Part shown: positions 1-8,746 of the stretch, one piece after another | How positions within the stretch are numbered: position 1 is the stretch's first letter | Layout of the letters: each line of letters opens with the position of its first letter | Assembly (NCBI RefSeq): GCF_001500025.1 | Contig: NZ_LQIW01000048.1 | Span: 62,001 to 126,000 of the forward strand | Direction: 5' to 3' | DNA: 64,000 bases | Source of the DNA: Mycobacterium sp. IS-1590 | Lineage (GTDB): Bacteria > Actinomycetota > Actinomycetes > Mycobacteriales > Mycobacteriaceae | Notes under the pieces: model-generated | What the model saw: the letters and a program-made list of their open reading frames with translations, nothing else | The model's database searches: none | Told to the model about the DNA's origin: nothing | Position numbers and translations under genes: made by a program

Positions 1-10
1 CCGTCCGCTT

Positions 11-787
11 TCAGCTATCCGACCACTTCCGCCGTCGTTGCGCGGCCTCTTCGGTGGCGTGGCTGAGCACCTGATTGCGGTTCTCCAGTTCCATCGCGGC
101 GTCGAGGCCGGAGGCGTCGGTATTGGTCTGCAGCGCCCGCTTCGTCAACTGCACACCCAGCGGGGAGAGGCCGGCGATCGTCGCCGCGATCTCCAGCGCG
201 CGTTCGGTCAACCGCTCCGGCGCGACGACCTCGCTGACCAACCCGCGACGGTCGGCCTCCTCGGCGCTGACCGTGCGGCCGGTCAACATCCAGTCCGCCG
301 CGACGCTGGTGCCGACGATCCTCGGCAGGTGATAGCTCATGCCCATCTCGGCGCCCGAGAGTCCGAGCAGGATCGCGGCGTTGCCGAAAGTCGCGGCGGT
401 CGAACAGATCCGGATGTCCGACGCCAGGCAGAGCGCGAGCCCGGCGCCGACGCACGGCCCGTTCACGGCGGCGACGACCGGTTGCGGCAGCGCCCGGATC
501 GCCTGCGGTAACGCCGCCATCGCCTCCTGGAACCGCATGCGTTCGATCGCCGGCGCCGACGCCTCCATGGGCGAACCGAAGTTGCGCACGTCGATGCCGG
601 CGCAGAACCCCCGCCCCGCGCCGGTCAGCACGACGGCGTTGACCGACGTGTCGGCGCCGATCTCGTCGAAGGTGTGCGACAGTTCGTCGCGCATGACCTC
701 GTTGATCGCGTTGAGTTGCTTGGGCCGGTTGAGTTGCAGGACAACGATGCCCGGGTGCTCCCGGTCGATGACCAGCGTCTCGGCCAT
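11..787 (-). CDS. Enoyl-CoA hydratase/isomerase (crotonase family)
   Basis: Crotonase-fold protein of 258 aa, the normal family length, expected to hydrate or isomerise enoyl-CoA thioesters in the cytoplasm. The first oxyanion-hole segment GRGFCAGIDV and the second segment GPCVGAGLAL are both visible, and the N-terminus runs through the usual LNRP-x-LNAI region. It is the last gene of a minus-strand operon: the thiolase ends one base upstream, and two acyl-CoA dehydrogenases lie above that. The order dehydrogenase, thiolase, hydratase makes a beta-oxidation-type role likely. The exact acyl substrate cannot be told. Confidence 0.93.
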   Translation of the reverse strand: MAETLVIDREHPGIVVLQLNRPKQLNAINEVMRDELSHTFDEIGADTSVNAVVLTGAGRGFCAGIDVRNFGSPMEASAPAIERMRFQEAMAALPQAIRALPQPVVAAVNGPCVGAGLALCLASDIRICSTAATFGNAAILLGLSGAEMGMSYHLPRIVGTSVAADWMLTGRTVSAEEADRRGLVSEVVAPERLTERALEIAATIAGLSPLGVQLTKRALQTNTDASGLDAAMELENRNQVLSHATEEAAQRRRKWSDS

Positions 788-788
788 G

Positions 789-2015
789 TCAGACCCGCTC
801 GATGATGGTGGCGGTGCCCATGCCGCCGCCGGTGCACATTGTGACCAGTCCGGTGGTCAAATCGCGACGTTCGAGCTCGTCGAGCACGGTGCCGATGAGC
901 ATCGCACCCGTCGCCCCGATCGGGTGGCCCAGCGCGATGGCCCCGCCGTTGACGTTGACGCGCTCGGGATCGAGGTCGAGGTCGCGAATGGTCTTCAAGG
1001 GTACGGCGGCGAACGCCTCGTTGATCTCCCACAGGTCGATGTCGGCCACCTGCATGCCGGCCTTGTCCAGGCACCGCTGCGCGGCGGGCCCGGGGGCGGT
1101 GAGCATGATGACCGGTTCGCTGCCGATCGCCGCGGTGCACCGGATCTTCGCCCGCGCGGCAACGCCGTTGACGTCGAGCCACCGTCGGGACGCAACAATC
1201 GCCACCGCGGCGCCGTCGACAACACCCGACGAATTCCCCGCATGGTGGACATGGTCGATGGCGGTCAATTCGGGATACCGGGCGAGGCAGATCTCGTCGA
1301 ACGTGGCGGATTCACCCTCGACGCGCGCCGCGCCCATCCGCTCGAACGCCGGTGGCAGCTTGGCCAGCTTCTCCAGGGTCGTGCCGGGCCGCGGATGTTC
1401 GTCGGTGGCCAAGGCGACGTCACCGGCGGCGTCGGTCACCGCGATGACCGAGCGATCGAAGCGCCCCTCGGCGATCGCGTCGGCGGCGCGCCGCTGGCTC
1501 TCGACGGCGTACGCGTCGACGTCCTCGCGACCGAACTTCTCCAGCGAGGCGATCAGGTCCGCCGAGATGCCCTGCGGCACCGTGGGATGCAGTTGACGGA
1601 ACGCGGGATTGTCGCCGTCGATCGTCGGCACCCCGACGCTGGCCTTCCACCGCGACATCGATTCGACACCGCCGGCGACCACCAGGTCCTGCGCGCCGGC
1701 CGCCACCCCGGTCGCCGCGACCGTGATCGCCTGCTGCCCCGACCCGCAGAACCGGTTGAGCGTCATACCGGGCACGGTCTCCGGCCAGCCGGCGAGAAGG
1801 GCCGACAGGCGCGCGATGTCGTCGCCGTGCTCGCCGGCGAGGATTCCGTTGCCCGCGATCACGTCGTCGACGTCGGCCGGATCGAAACCGGTTCTGGCAC
1901 ACAATGCTTGCAGACACTGGGCGAACAGCGCCTGGGGGTGGATCCCGTGCAGGGCGCCGTCGGCCCGGCCACGCCCCCTCGGTGTGCGTACCGCGTCGAC
2001 GATCCAGGCGTCCAT
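789..2015 (-). CDS. Thiolase (acetyl-CoA C-acyltransferase)
   Basis: A 408-aa thiolase that should cleave 3-ketoacyl-CoA with CoA. The start is the ATG at 2015 (MDAWIVDAVRTP), two bases from the upstream stop; the frame stays open further upstream but that part has no thiolase homology. The nucleophilic Cys is C90 in NRFCGSGQQ. The GHPIGATGA motif carries the catalytic His and MCTGGGMG the second Cys. It lies between an acyl-CoA dehydrogenase and an enoyl-CoA hydratase with almost no spacing, so the genes are surely co-transcribed. Confidence 0.94.
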   Translation of the reverse strand: MDAWIVDAVRTPRGRGRADGALHGIHPQALFAQCLQALCARTGFDPADVDDVIAGNGILAGEHGDDIARLSALLAGWPETVPGMTLNRFCGSGQQAITVAATGVAAGAQDLVVAGGVESMSRWKASVGVPTIDGDNPAFRQLHPTVPQGISADLIASLEKFGREDVDAYAVESQRRAADAIAEGRFDRSVIAVTDAAGDVALATDEHPRPGTTLEKLAKLPPAFERMGAARVEGESATFDEICLARYPELTAIDHVHHAGNSSGVVDGAAVAIVASRRWLDVNGVAARAKIRCTAAIGSEPVIMLTAPGPAAQRCLDKAGMQVADIDLWEINEAFAAVPLKTIRDLDLDPERVNVNGGAIALGHPIGATGAMLIGTVLDELERRDLTTGLVTMCTGGGMGTATIIERV

Positions 2016-2016
2016 G

Positions 2017-3192
2017 TCAGCGCCGCGGCAGCCCGAGGACCTGCGTGGCGATGATGTTGCGCTGGATCTCCGACGTGCCGCCGGCGATGGTTCCGCCGAA
2101 GCTGCGCGCATAGCGCTCGAACCAGCTCGCGAAGTAATGGTCGAGGTTCATGTGCTCGTAGGGTCCCGAGGTCGACGGGTGGATCAGCCCGTCGGCGCCG
2201 GCGGCGGCCAACGCGTTCTCCATGGCCTGGCGCTCGGCTTCGGAGCCGAACAGTTTGAGCACCGACACCGAGGCGGTGTCCATCTCCCCGCGCGCGGCTC
2301 GCGACAACGCCGCCGAACCCATCGCCCGCAACGCCTGGTAGTCCATGATCGTGGTGGCGTACTGGTCGCGTTCGATCTCGGTGCGGGGCCGGAAGTCGGC
2401 GATCATGTTGTCGATGCGGTCGGCGAAGCCGAGCCACATCATCGTGCGCTCATGGCCGAGTGAGCCGTTCGCAACGCCCCAGCCGCCGTTGAGCGGGCCG
2501 ACGAGATTCTCGGCGGGCACCCGCGCGTCGGTGAAGAACACCTCGTTGAAATCGAGGTTCTCCTGACCGGTCATGTCGGCGAACGGCCGGCACACGACAC
2601 CCGGCGTGTCGGTCGGGATGATCAGCGCGCTGATGCCCTTGTGTTTGGGCGCGTCGGGATCGGTGCGCACGAACGTAAGCAGGAAGTCGGCGTCGTGCGC
2701 CCCCGACGTCCAGACCTTCTGGCCGTTGACGACGAAATGGTCGCCGTCGGCGACCGCCCGGGTGCGCAGCGACGCCAAGTCCGAACCGGCGCTGGGCTCA
2801 CTCATGCCCAGCGACGCGGTCATCTCGGCCTTCAGCACCGGCACCGCCCAGCGGTGCTTCTGCTCATCGGAGCCGAACGTGATCAGCGACGCGGCAACGA
2901 TGTTGACGCCCTGGGGGTTGAAGCTGTGGTAGATCCGCCGCCGGCAGAGCTCGTCGAGGTGGACGAACTGCTGCACCACGGTCGCATTGCGGCCGCCGAA
3001 CTCGGGCGGTTGCGCCGGAAGAAGCCAGCCGTTGTCGAACAGCAGGCGCTGCCAGTCGCGGGCCCATTGCGGCATGTGCGACACCGACTTCGGCCGCTCC
3101 AGGGTCTGCGACTCGGGCGGCAGATGCTCGTCGAGGAACGCCGCGAACTCGGCACGGAACTGCTCGACCTCGGAATCGAAAGTCAGCTGCAT
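2017..3192 (-). CDS. Acyl-CoA dehydrogenase, large-subunit type
   Basis: A flavin-dependent acyl-CoA dehydrogenase of 391 aa starting MQLTFDSEVEQF; the ATG at 3192 overlaps the stop of the upstream gene (ATGA). Typical segments include the SEPSAGSDLASLRT flavin-binding loop, NGQKVWTSGAHDAD, and the C-terminal GGTSEIQRNIIA. The neighbour at 3192-4184 is a second, divergent dehydrogenase. Such pairs in actinobacteria (for example the FadE26-FadE27 type) form alpha2beta2 enzymes acting on steroid-like or branched CoA thioesters, so a heteromer is likely. A close paralogue sits at 34996-36174. Confidence 0.92.
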   Translation of the reverse strand: MQLTFDSEVEQFRAEFAAFLDEHLPPESQTLERPKSVSHMPQWARDWQRLLFDNGWLLPAQPPEFGGRNATVVQQFVHLDELCRRRIYHSFNPQGVNIVAASLITFGSDEQKHRWAVPVLKAEMTASLGMSEPSAGSDLASLRTRAVADGDHFVVNGQKVWTSGAHDADFLLTFVRTDPDAPKHKGISALIIPTDTPGVVCRPFADMTGQENLDFNEVFFTDARVPAENLVGPLNGGWGVANGSLGHERTMMWLGFADRIDNMIADFRPRTEIERDQYATTIMDYQALRAMGSAALSRAARGEMDTASVSVLKLFGSEAERQAMENALAAAGADGLIHPSTSGPYEHMNLDHYFASWFERYARSFGGTIAGGTSEIQRNIIATQVLGLPRR

Positions 3193-4184
3193 CAGTTGGT
3201 CCTGTACTCCGCCGCGATCACCGCGCGATGCTCGGCGGCGCCACCGAGCAGAAGCTCGCCGGCTTTCGCCCGCTTCAGCGCGAATTGAAGGTCGTTCTCC
3301 CACGTGAATCCCATGGCGCCGAACAGCTGCAGCCCGTGCCGGAAAACCACCGCCTGCGCCTCCCCCGCCGACGCCTTGGCCATGGCGGCGGCCAGACGTC
3401 GCCGCGAATCGTCTTCGGCGATGGTCAGCGCGGCGAAATAGGCCAGGGCCCTGGCTCGTTCGATGGCGACGTGCATGTCGACGGCCTTGTGCTGCACCGC
3501 CTGGAAGGAACCGATCGCGACGCCGAACTGCTGGCGCTGTTTGACGTGCTCCAACACCAGGTCCAGGATGCGTTGGCAGGCACCGACCGTGGTGATCGCC
3601 ATACCGGTCAGCGCGACGTGGCGGGCCCGTTCGGCGTCCGCGGGCACCCGCACCGTGTCCGGCACGCGGACGTCGACGAACGACACCTCGGCGACGTGCA
3701 GCACCGGGTCGAAGATCGGGCTGCGCCGCGAGGTGACCTGATCGGCGTCGACGACGAAAACACCGGCGTCGGTCACGACGGCGAAGCGCTCGGCGCGGTC
3801 ACCGTCGAGCACGTGGTGAGCGGTGCCGTCGAGCACCCAACCGTCGGCAACCCGGTATGCGGACACGCCGTCGTACACCGCGGTGCCGGCCTGCTGCGCA
3901 TCGAAGCGGTCGCCGGCCAACGGCGCGAACTGCGTCAGCGTGGCCAAAAACGGCGTGGGGTCGGTGGCCCGGCCCAACTCCTCCAGCACGATGGCGAGTT
4001 CGACCGCGTTCTCCGGGTCCGCCAATTCGGTCCATCCGGCGTCCACGTAGGTCTTCCACAACGGTGTCGGGTCCACCCCGTTCTCGGCGATGCCGCGGAT
4101 CAGCGAGGCGGGACACTGCTTGGTGACCGCGTCGCGCACGGTCTCCTGCCAGAGCCGCTGATCGGCGTCGAACTCCAGTAACAC
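3192..4184 (-). CDS. Acyl-CoA dehydrogenase, small-subunit type
   Basis: Divergent acyl-CoA dehydrogenase of 330 aa. I place the start at GTG 4184 because GGGAGG lies four bases upstream on the minus strand and the protein then begins VLLEFDADQRLW; the frame remains open to 4214. The C-terminal part (QRQQFGVAIGSFQAVQHK, then FGAMGFTWENDLQ) is typical of the beta-like partner in heteromeric enzymes, and the IxxGTxEIQ end of the canonical family is replaced by LLLGGAAEHR. First gene of the operon 4184 to 11. Confidence 0.87.
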   Translation of the reverse strand: MLLEFDADQRLWQETVRDAVTKQCPASLIRGIAENGVDPTPLWKTYVDAGWTELADPENAVELAIVLEELGRATDPTPFLATLTQFAPLAGDRFDAQQAGTAVYDGVSAYRVADGWVLDGTAHHVLDGDRAERFAVVTDAGVFVVDADQVTSRRSPIFDPVLHVAEVSFVDVRVPDTVRVPADAERARHVALTGMAITTVGACQRILDLVLEHVKQRQQFGVAIGSFQAVQHKAVDMHVAIERARALAYFAALTIAEDDSRRRLAAAMAKASAGEAQAVVFRHGLQLFGAMGFTWENDLQFALKRAKAGELLLGGAAEHRAVIAAEYRTN

Positions 4185-4225
4185 CAAGCCTCCCGGGGCG
4201 TCGAAGATGAGCAACGCGTCGCTGC

Positions 4226-4240
4226 GAGAATAACATTCTC
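4226..4240. promoter_or_regulatory. Palindrome GAGAA-N5-TTCTC (putative operator)
   Basis: GAGAATAACATTCTC, with 6-bp perfect arms and a 3-bp spacer, lies 42 bp upstream of the minus-strand dehydrogenase operon in the divergent region that also serves the amidohydrolase at 4462. The same GAGAA-N5-TTCTC pattern recurs at 20047 and 56430, each time close upstream of a catabolic operon. No regulator can be assigned from the window. The rest of the 4185-4461 gap is AT-richer than its surroundings and holds no gene that I can see. Confidence 0.55.
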
Positions 4241-4461
4241 CAATCGAGGCGTAACCGTTCTCACGATGTGACTACCACGTTTCGCCTGCCGCGTGTCATG
4301 CAGTTGACCAGCAGACACCCTGACCTGCGCAAAAGTAAGCGTTTTGTCGAGAACTGGATTCTTGCGATTGAAGAACAACGCTTTACACTGGGAGGTGTTC
4401 GGCGCTCGCGCAACGCTCTTCTGCGCCTGCCGACGGGCCGGATGACATCGGAGGAACAGCC

Positions 4462-5550
4462 TTGGTGATGCAGAACCCGGACGGGACGCGAACTCCCGTC
4501 ATCGATGCCAGCGTGCACATCTTCAGCAAGTCGAACAAGGACTTCCGCGGCTTCCTTCGCGAGCCCTTCAAGAGCCGCGGGTTCCCCGACTACGAGATGG
4601 ACTGGTACGGCGCGCCCGGCGGCGAATACGCCCCCGGCACCGAGGGCGAGCGCCGCTACCCGGGCTCAGATCCCGACTTCGTCGGCGCCCAGCTGTTCGA
4701 CGAGCGCGGCGTCGACGTCGCGATCCTGCACCCGATGACCCGCGGCATCATGCCCGACCGGCATCTGGGCACCGCGATCGCGGCAGGGCACAACGAAATG
4801 CTGGTCAGCCGCTGGCTCGAGGACAACCCGTACGCCGAGAAGTTCCGCGGCACCATCCGGATCAACCCCGACGACGTCACCGGTTCACTGCGCGAGATCG
4901 CCAAATACGCCGACCATCCCCGCGTCGTGCAGGTCGGCGTGCCCCTGCAGTCCCGCGAGCTGTACGGCAAGCCGCAGTACTGGCCGCTGTGGGAGGCGGC
5001 CAACGAGGCGAACCTGCCCGTCGCGGTGCACATCGAGGTGGGAGCGGGCGTCCAGTACGCGCCGACGCCGTCCGGTGTGCCCAGGACCTACGAGAACTAC
5101 GTCAGCTTCATGGCGCTCAATTACCTGTATCACCTGATGAATCTCATCGTCGAAGGGGTATTCGAACGGATGCCCACGCTGAAGTTCGTCTGGGCCGACG
5201 GTGCGGCCGACCTGCTGACGCCGTTCATCTGGCGGATGGACTGTTTCGGGCGCCCCCATCTGGAGCAGACGCCGTGGGCGCCCCGGATGCCGAGCGACTA
5301 TCTGCCTGGGCACACCTACTTCGTGCAGGGCGCGATGGACGGGCCCGGCGACGTGGACTACGCCGGTGAGTGGTTGAGCTTCACCGGCAAGGACGACATG
5401 GTGATGTACGGGTCGAGCTACCCGCACTGGCAGCTCAACGAGCTGATGGTGCCCTCCGCGTACTCCGACGAGCAGCGCGACAAACTGTGCTGGCGCAATG
5501 CCGCCGAGCTCTACGGCATAGACGTCGCGGCCGCAGTGGGCGCACAGTGA
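4462..5550 (+). CDS. Amidohydrolase-2 family protein with altered active site
   Basis: TIM-barrel metal-dependent hydrolase/decarboxylase of the PF04909 type, 362 aa from TTG 4462. The start is uncertain: GGAGG at 4450-4454 is 7 nt from TTG 4462, and GTG 4465 and ATG 4468 follow in frame. The N-terminal motif reads D15-A-S17-V-H19 and the C-terminal motif GSSYPHW, with S319 where the family normally has an Asp. The adjacent paralogue at 5588 keeps both acidic residues. The barrel His in AVHIEVG is present. This copy may therefore be a poorly active partner of the second. Reaction and substrate unknown. Confidence 0.85.
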   Translation: MVMQNPDGTRTPVIDASVHIFSKSNKDFRGFLREPFKSRGFPDYEMDWYGAPGGEYAPGTEGERRYPGSDPDFVGAQLFDERGVDVAILHPMTRGIMPDRHLGTAIAAGHNEMLVSRWLEDNPYAEKFRGTIRINPDDVTGSLREIAKYADHPRVVQVGVPLQSRELYGKPQYWPLWEAANEANLPVAVHIEVGAGVQYAPTPSGVPRTYENYVSFMALNYLYHLMNLIVEGVFERMPTLKFVWADGAADLLTPFIWRMDCFGRPHLEQTPWAPRMPSDYLPGHTYFVQGAMDGPGDVDYAGEWLSFTGKDDMVMYGSSYPHWQLNELMVPSAYSDEQRDKLCWRNAAELYGIDVAAAVGAQ

Positions 5551-5587
5551 TAGAGCTTGGGACGCAGTTGAAAGGCAGGGAGCCACG

Positions 5588-6730
5588 ATGACGGTGACAG
5601 TGACAGAGCGCAAGCCCGCCGCGGAGCGCGTCGCGGTGCGCTGCGTCGACTCCGACGTTCATCCCACGCCGAGGGCAGGTGAGCTGACGCCCTACATCCC
5701 GGAGCCGTGGCGCAGCAAGTACTTCCTGACGCGGCGGATCGGCGACCAGATCTACTACGACGCCCCCGACTACGCGCATGCCTACGCGATGCGGGTCGAC
5801 ACCTTCCCGTCGGACGGCAACTTCGCGGGCAGCGACCCCGAGTTGGCGTTCAAGCAGCTGATCATGGAGGCCGGCGCCGATATCGCGATCCTGGAGCCCG
5901 CCGCCTACCCGGCGCGCTTCCCCGAGGTCAACCACGCGATGAGCGTCGCGCTCAACGACTGGCAGGCCAATCACTGGCTCGACAGCAAGAACAACTGGCA
6001 CGAGCGATGGCGCGGATCGATCTGCGTGGCCATTGAGGCGCCGGAGGATTCGGCCCGCGAGATCGAGCGCTGGGCCGGGCACCCCTACATGGGGCAAATC
6101 CTGATCAAGGCCGAACCCCGCCCGGCGTGGGGTGATCCCAAGTACAACCCGATCTGGGAGGCCGCGACCAAAAACGACATCACGGTGAGCTGCCACCTGT
6201 CGCGCAGCCACCACGAGGAGCTGCCGATCCCCCCGGTCGGATTCCCCAGCTACAACCACGATTTCATGGTCACCTACTCGCTGCTGGCCGCGAACCAGGT
6301 GATGAGCATGATCTTCGACGGACTCTTCGATCGGTTCCCGACGCTGCGAATCGTGTTGGTGGAACACGCATTCACCTGGATCCTGCCGCTGATGTGGCGG
6401 ATGGACGCCATCTACGAAGCCCGTAAGTCGTGGCTGGACATCAAGCGCAAACCGTCCGAATACGTCAAGGACCACATCAAGTTCACCACCCAACCGCTGG
6501 ACTACCCCGAGGACAAGACGGAGTTGTCGCGCGCGTTCGAGTGGATGGAGTGCGAGAAGATCCTGCTCTACTCGTCGGACTACCCGCACTGGACGTTCGA
6601 CGATCCGCGCTGGCTGGTCAAGCACCTGCCCGAGCACGCCCGCGAAGCGGTGATGTTCCGCAACGGCATCGCGACCTACCACCTTCCCGACACGGTTCCG
6701 GCCCTCGAGGGCCAGGTGCGGGTGTTCTGA
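5588..6730 (+). CDS. Amidohydrolase-2 family protein
   Basis: A 380-aa PF04909-type TIM-barrel protein starting at ATG 5588 behind GGGAG. Members hydrolyse or decarboxylate ring-cleavage products and similar acids using one divalent metal. The metal-site motifs look intact: D21-S-D23-V-H25 near the N-terminus, a His in TVSCHLSRSHHE, and SSDYPHW with D331 near the C-terminus. It follows its degenerate paralogue by 37 bp and precedes a Rieske ferredoxin by one base, so the three are one transcription unit. The two paralogues could form a mixed oligomer. Confidence 0.88.
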   Translation: MTVTVTERKPAAERVAVRCVDSDVHPTPRAGELTPYIPEPWRSKYFLTRRIGDQIYYDAPDYAHAYAMRVDTFPSDGNFAGSDPELAFKQLIMEAGADIAILEPAAYPARFPEVNHAMSVALNDWQANHWLDSKNNWHERWRGSICVAIEAPEDSAREIERWAGHPYMGQILIKAEPRPAWGDPKYNPIWEAATKNDITVSCHLSRSHHEELPIPPVGFPSYNHDFMVTYSLLAANQVMSMIFDGLFDRFPTLRIVLVEHAFTWILPLMWRMDAIYEARKSWLDIKRKPSEYVKDHIKFTTQPLDYPEDKTELSRAFEWMECEKILLYSSDYPHWTFDDPRWLVKHLPEHAREAVMFRNGIATYHLPDTVPALEGQVRVF

Positions 6731-6731
6731 G

Positions 6732-7124
6732 TTGAGCGAACAGGAGAAGACGCCCCGGCTGGCCCAGGGGCGTGAACACGTCGTCGCCACGGTCGACGAA
6801 ATCCCCCCGGGTAAGCACAAACTCGTCCCGATCGGACGCCACGGCGTCGGGGTTTACAACGTCAACGGCACCTTCTACGCGATCGCAAACTACTGCCCTC
6901 ATGAGGGTGGTCCGCTGTGTTCCGGGCGGGCCCGCGGCCGCACGATCGTCGACGAGAGCGTCCCCGGTGATTCGGTGATGGTCCGCGATATGGAGTACAT
7001 CTACTGCCCATGGCATCAGTGGGGTTTCGAACTGGCGACCGGTACGACGGCGGTCAAGCCGGAGTGGAGCATTCGGACCTACCCCGTGCGGGTGGTCGGC
7101 AACGAGGTGTTGGTGCAGGCATGA
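6732..7124 (+). CDS. Rieske [2Fe-2S] ferredoxin-like protein
   Basis: A 130-aa single-domain Rieske protein from a TTG start one base after the preceding stop. The cluster ligands are C55-P-H57 and C92-P-W-H95; the spacing between the two pairs is longer than in classical Rieske ferredoxins, with an insert rich in Gly and Arg. Such proteins carry electrons to oxygenases. No oxygenase alpha subunit is in this operon, so the partner could be one of the three Rieske oxygenases further along or an enzyme outside the window. No signal peptide or membrane segment; cytoplasmic. Confidence 0.88.
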   Translation: MSEQEKTPRLAQGREHVVATVDEIPPGKHKLVPIGRHGVGVYNVNGTFYAIANYCPHEGGPLCSGRARGRTIVDESVPGDSVMVRDMEYIYCPWHQWGFELATGTTAVKPEWSIRTYPVRVVGNEVLVQA

Positions 7125-7147
7125 TGACGGGCCCCCGCACAACTACT

Positions 7148-7206
7148 GCGAGCGTGCGTGTCTGCACCCGACACGCCGCGGAAAATCAGCAATTTACGCA
7201 CGTTCG
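7148..7206 (+). repeat. 59-bp dispersed palindromic element, copy A
   Basis: First of four ungapped copies (others at 18103, 62279, 63313). Positions 2-11 pair with 50-59 (CGAGCGTGCG with CGCACGTTCG, one G-T wobble) and an inner GTGTC/GACAC hairpin follows. This copy lies downstream of the Rieske ferredoxin and ends 12 bp before the next gene, whose ribosome binding site GGAGG is at 7208-7212. Confidence 0.85.
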
Positions 7207-7218
7207 CGGAGGCTCGCG

Positions 7219-8127
7219 ATGACCACAACGGAGTCCGCGGGCCCCGAGCTCAAGCCCGGCGAGAAAACGATGGAGATCAACGGCGGTGACGTTGTCTACG
7301 AAATCCTCGGCAAAGAAGGCGATTTCATCGCGCTGACGCCCGGCGGCCGGTTCAGCAAGGACATTCCCGGTCTACGGCCACTGGCGGAGGCGCTGGCCTC
7401 GGGCGGTTACCGCGTGCTGCTGTGGGATCGGCCGAACTGCGGCAAGTCCGACGTGCAGTTCTACGGTAAGAGCGAATCTCACATGCGCGCCGAAACTCTG
7501 CACGCGCTGATCACCGGACTCGGCATCGAGCAGTGCATCATCGCCGGCGGATCGGGGGGCGCGCGCGACTCGATGCTGACCACCATGCTGTATCCGGAGA
7601 TCGTGCGAAAGCTGGTGGTGTGGAACATCGTCGGCGGCGTCTACGGGTCCTTCGTGCTGGGCGGACACTACGTGGTTCCGAGCATCCTGGCCGCCCGCGG
7701 TGCGGGCATCGACGGCGTCCTGCACGTCGCCGAGTGGAAGGAGCGCATCGCCGAGAATCCTCGCAACGAGCAGCGGTTCAGAGCCCTTGACGTCGACGAG
7801 TTCCTCAAGGTGATGTTGCGCTGGCTCAACGCTTTCGTGCCCAAGCCCGGTCAGACGATTCCCGGTGTCGAAGACGAGATGTTCGACAACATCACGGTGC
7901 CGACACTGATCATCCGCGGCGGCGAGAACGACTGGGACCATCCCAAACGCACGTCGCTGGAGGTCAGCTGCCTGATCAAGGGCTCGACGCTGATCGACCC
8001 GCCCTGGCCCGAGGATGCCTGGGAACGGGCCGGTGAGAAGTTCGCGGCCAGTGGCGGAAAGGACTTCTGCCTGTTCGACACCTGGGTGCAGGCCGCCCCC
8101 GCGATCCTGAAGTTCCTGGACAGTTGA
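7219..8127 (+). CDS. Alpha/beta hydrolase
   Basis: A 302-aa alpha/beta-hydrolase-fold protein. ATG 7219 is chosen because GGAGG lies 6 nt upstream. The nucleophile elbow is AGGSGGARDS with S112; LLWDRPNCGKSD matches the strand and loop before the elbow; and LIIRGGENDWDHP carries the likely acid. Probable esterase, lactonase or C-C bond hydrolase. It is the last gene of the amidohydrolase-Rieske ferredoxin group but is separated by repeat copy A, so expression may be partly uncoupled. A minus-strand gene converges on its end. Confidence 0.87.
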   Translation: MTTTESAGPELKPGEKTMEINGGDVVYEILGKEGDFIALTPGGRFSKDIPGLRPLAEALASGGYRVLLWDRPNCGKSDVQFYGKSESHMRAETLHALITGLGIEQCIIAGGSGGARDSMLTTMLYPEIVRKLVVWNIVGGVYGSFVLGGHYVVPSILAARGAGIDGVLHVAEWKERIAENPRNEQRFRALDVDEFLKVMLRWLNAFVPKPGQTIPGVEDEMFDNITVPTLIIRGGENDWDHPKRTSLEVSCLIKGSTLIDPPWPEDAWERAGEKFAASGGKDFCLFDTWVQAAPAILKFLDS

Positions 8128-8236
8128 TGGCCGAGTCCACCACAACCGCGTGGGCCCCCGCATCAGAAGGGGACGCACATCCTTCTACGGCCGCTTCGGC
8201 GAGTCGCGTACCCGAACGCGCGCTCGTGGCGTCGGC

Positions 8237-8710
8237 TTACGTCGTGCGGATGTGGACCTCGCAGTTGAGCGAGGCCTCCAGCGCGGTGTGCACCCGGCTC
8301 TCGGGCACGCGGTCGAGGTCGGCTCTGCGCAACGTCACGTACACGACGTCCCAGCCGTCGTCGCCGGGTACCCGTTCGATCTCCCCGGAGAGCCCGAGCC
8401 CAGCCAGCACACCGTGGGCATCGTCGTCGGTGCCGCGGCTGATGAACGTCACCACACCGGGCACCGGAGTGGTACCGAATGCGTTGCCGCACAGTTCGAG
8501 CGCGACCCGACGGAGCTGCTCGGGATCCTCGCCGAGGATCAACAGCTCGACCTCACGGCGTTTCGGCGGCAATCCCGCCAGATTGTTGGCCACCACCTCG
8601 ATACCGTGCGCAGCCGCCGAATCCCTCAGCCGAGCAAGGCCGTCGTCGAGTTGGGCCGCACCGAGTTCGCCCGCCGAGTCGACACCGACGCGCACGACCG
8701 CAGTCCTCAT
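8237..8710 (-). CDS. Uncharacterised 157-aa protein
   Basis: I do not recognise this protein. It starts MRTAVVRVGVDSAGEL at ATG 8710 and is a soluble alpha/beta-looking chain ending CEVHIRTT. It is transcribed away from the NuoF-like gene with only 36 bp between the two starts. A minus-strand TAGGCT (8718-8723) lies 7 nt before the ATG and could be a -10 box giving a leaderless transcript. Codon use matches the neighbours and it is the only sensible frame in the interval. Its position suggests a link to the NuoF-ferredoxin pair. Confidence 0.72.
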   Translation of the reverse strand: MRTAVVRVGVDSAGELGAAQLDDGLARLRDSAAAHGIEVVANNLAGLPPKRREVELLILGEDPEQLRRVALELCGNAFGTTPVPGVVTFISRGTDDDAHGVLAGLGLSGEIERVPGDDGWDVVYVTLRRADLDRVPESRVHTALEASLNCEVHIRTT

Positions 8711-8746
8711 GTCCGTCAGCCTATCCGCGGGCCGGAAGGACCAGTC

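Noticed and set aside
4263..4461. Small ORFs in the divergent gap (4261-4571)
   Set aside because: No ribosome sites or consistent codon use; the region is AT-richer and carries a palindrome, as expected of promoters.
5435..6820. 461-aa minus-strand frame
   Set aside because: Antisense to the second amidohydrolase; Arg/His-rich shadow without recognisable domains.
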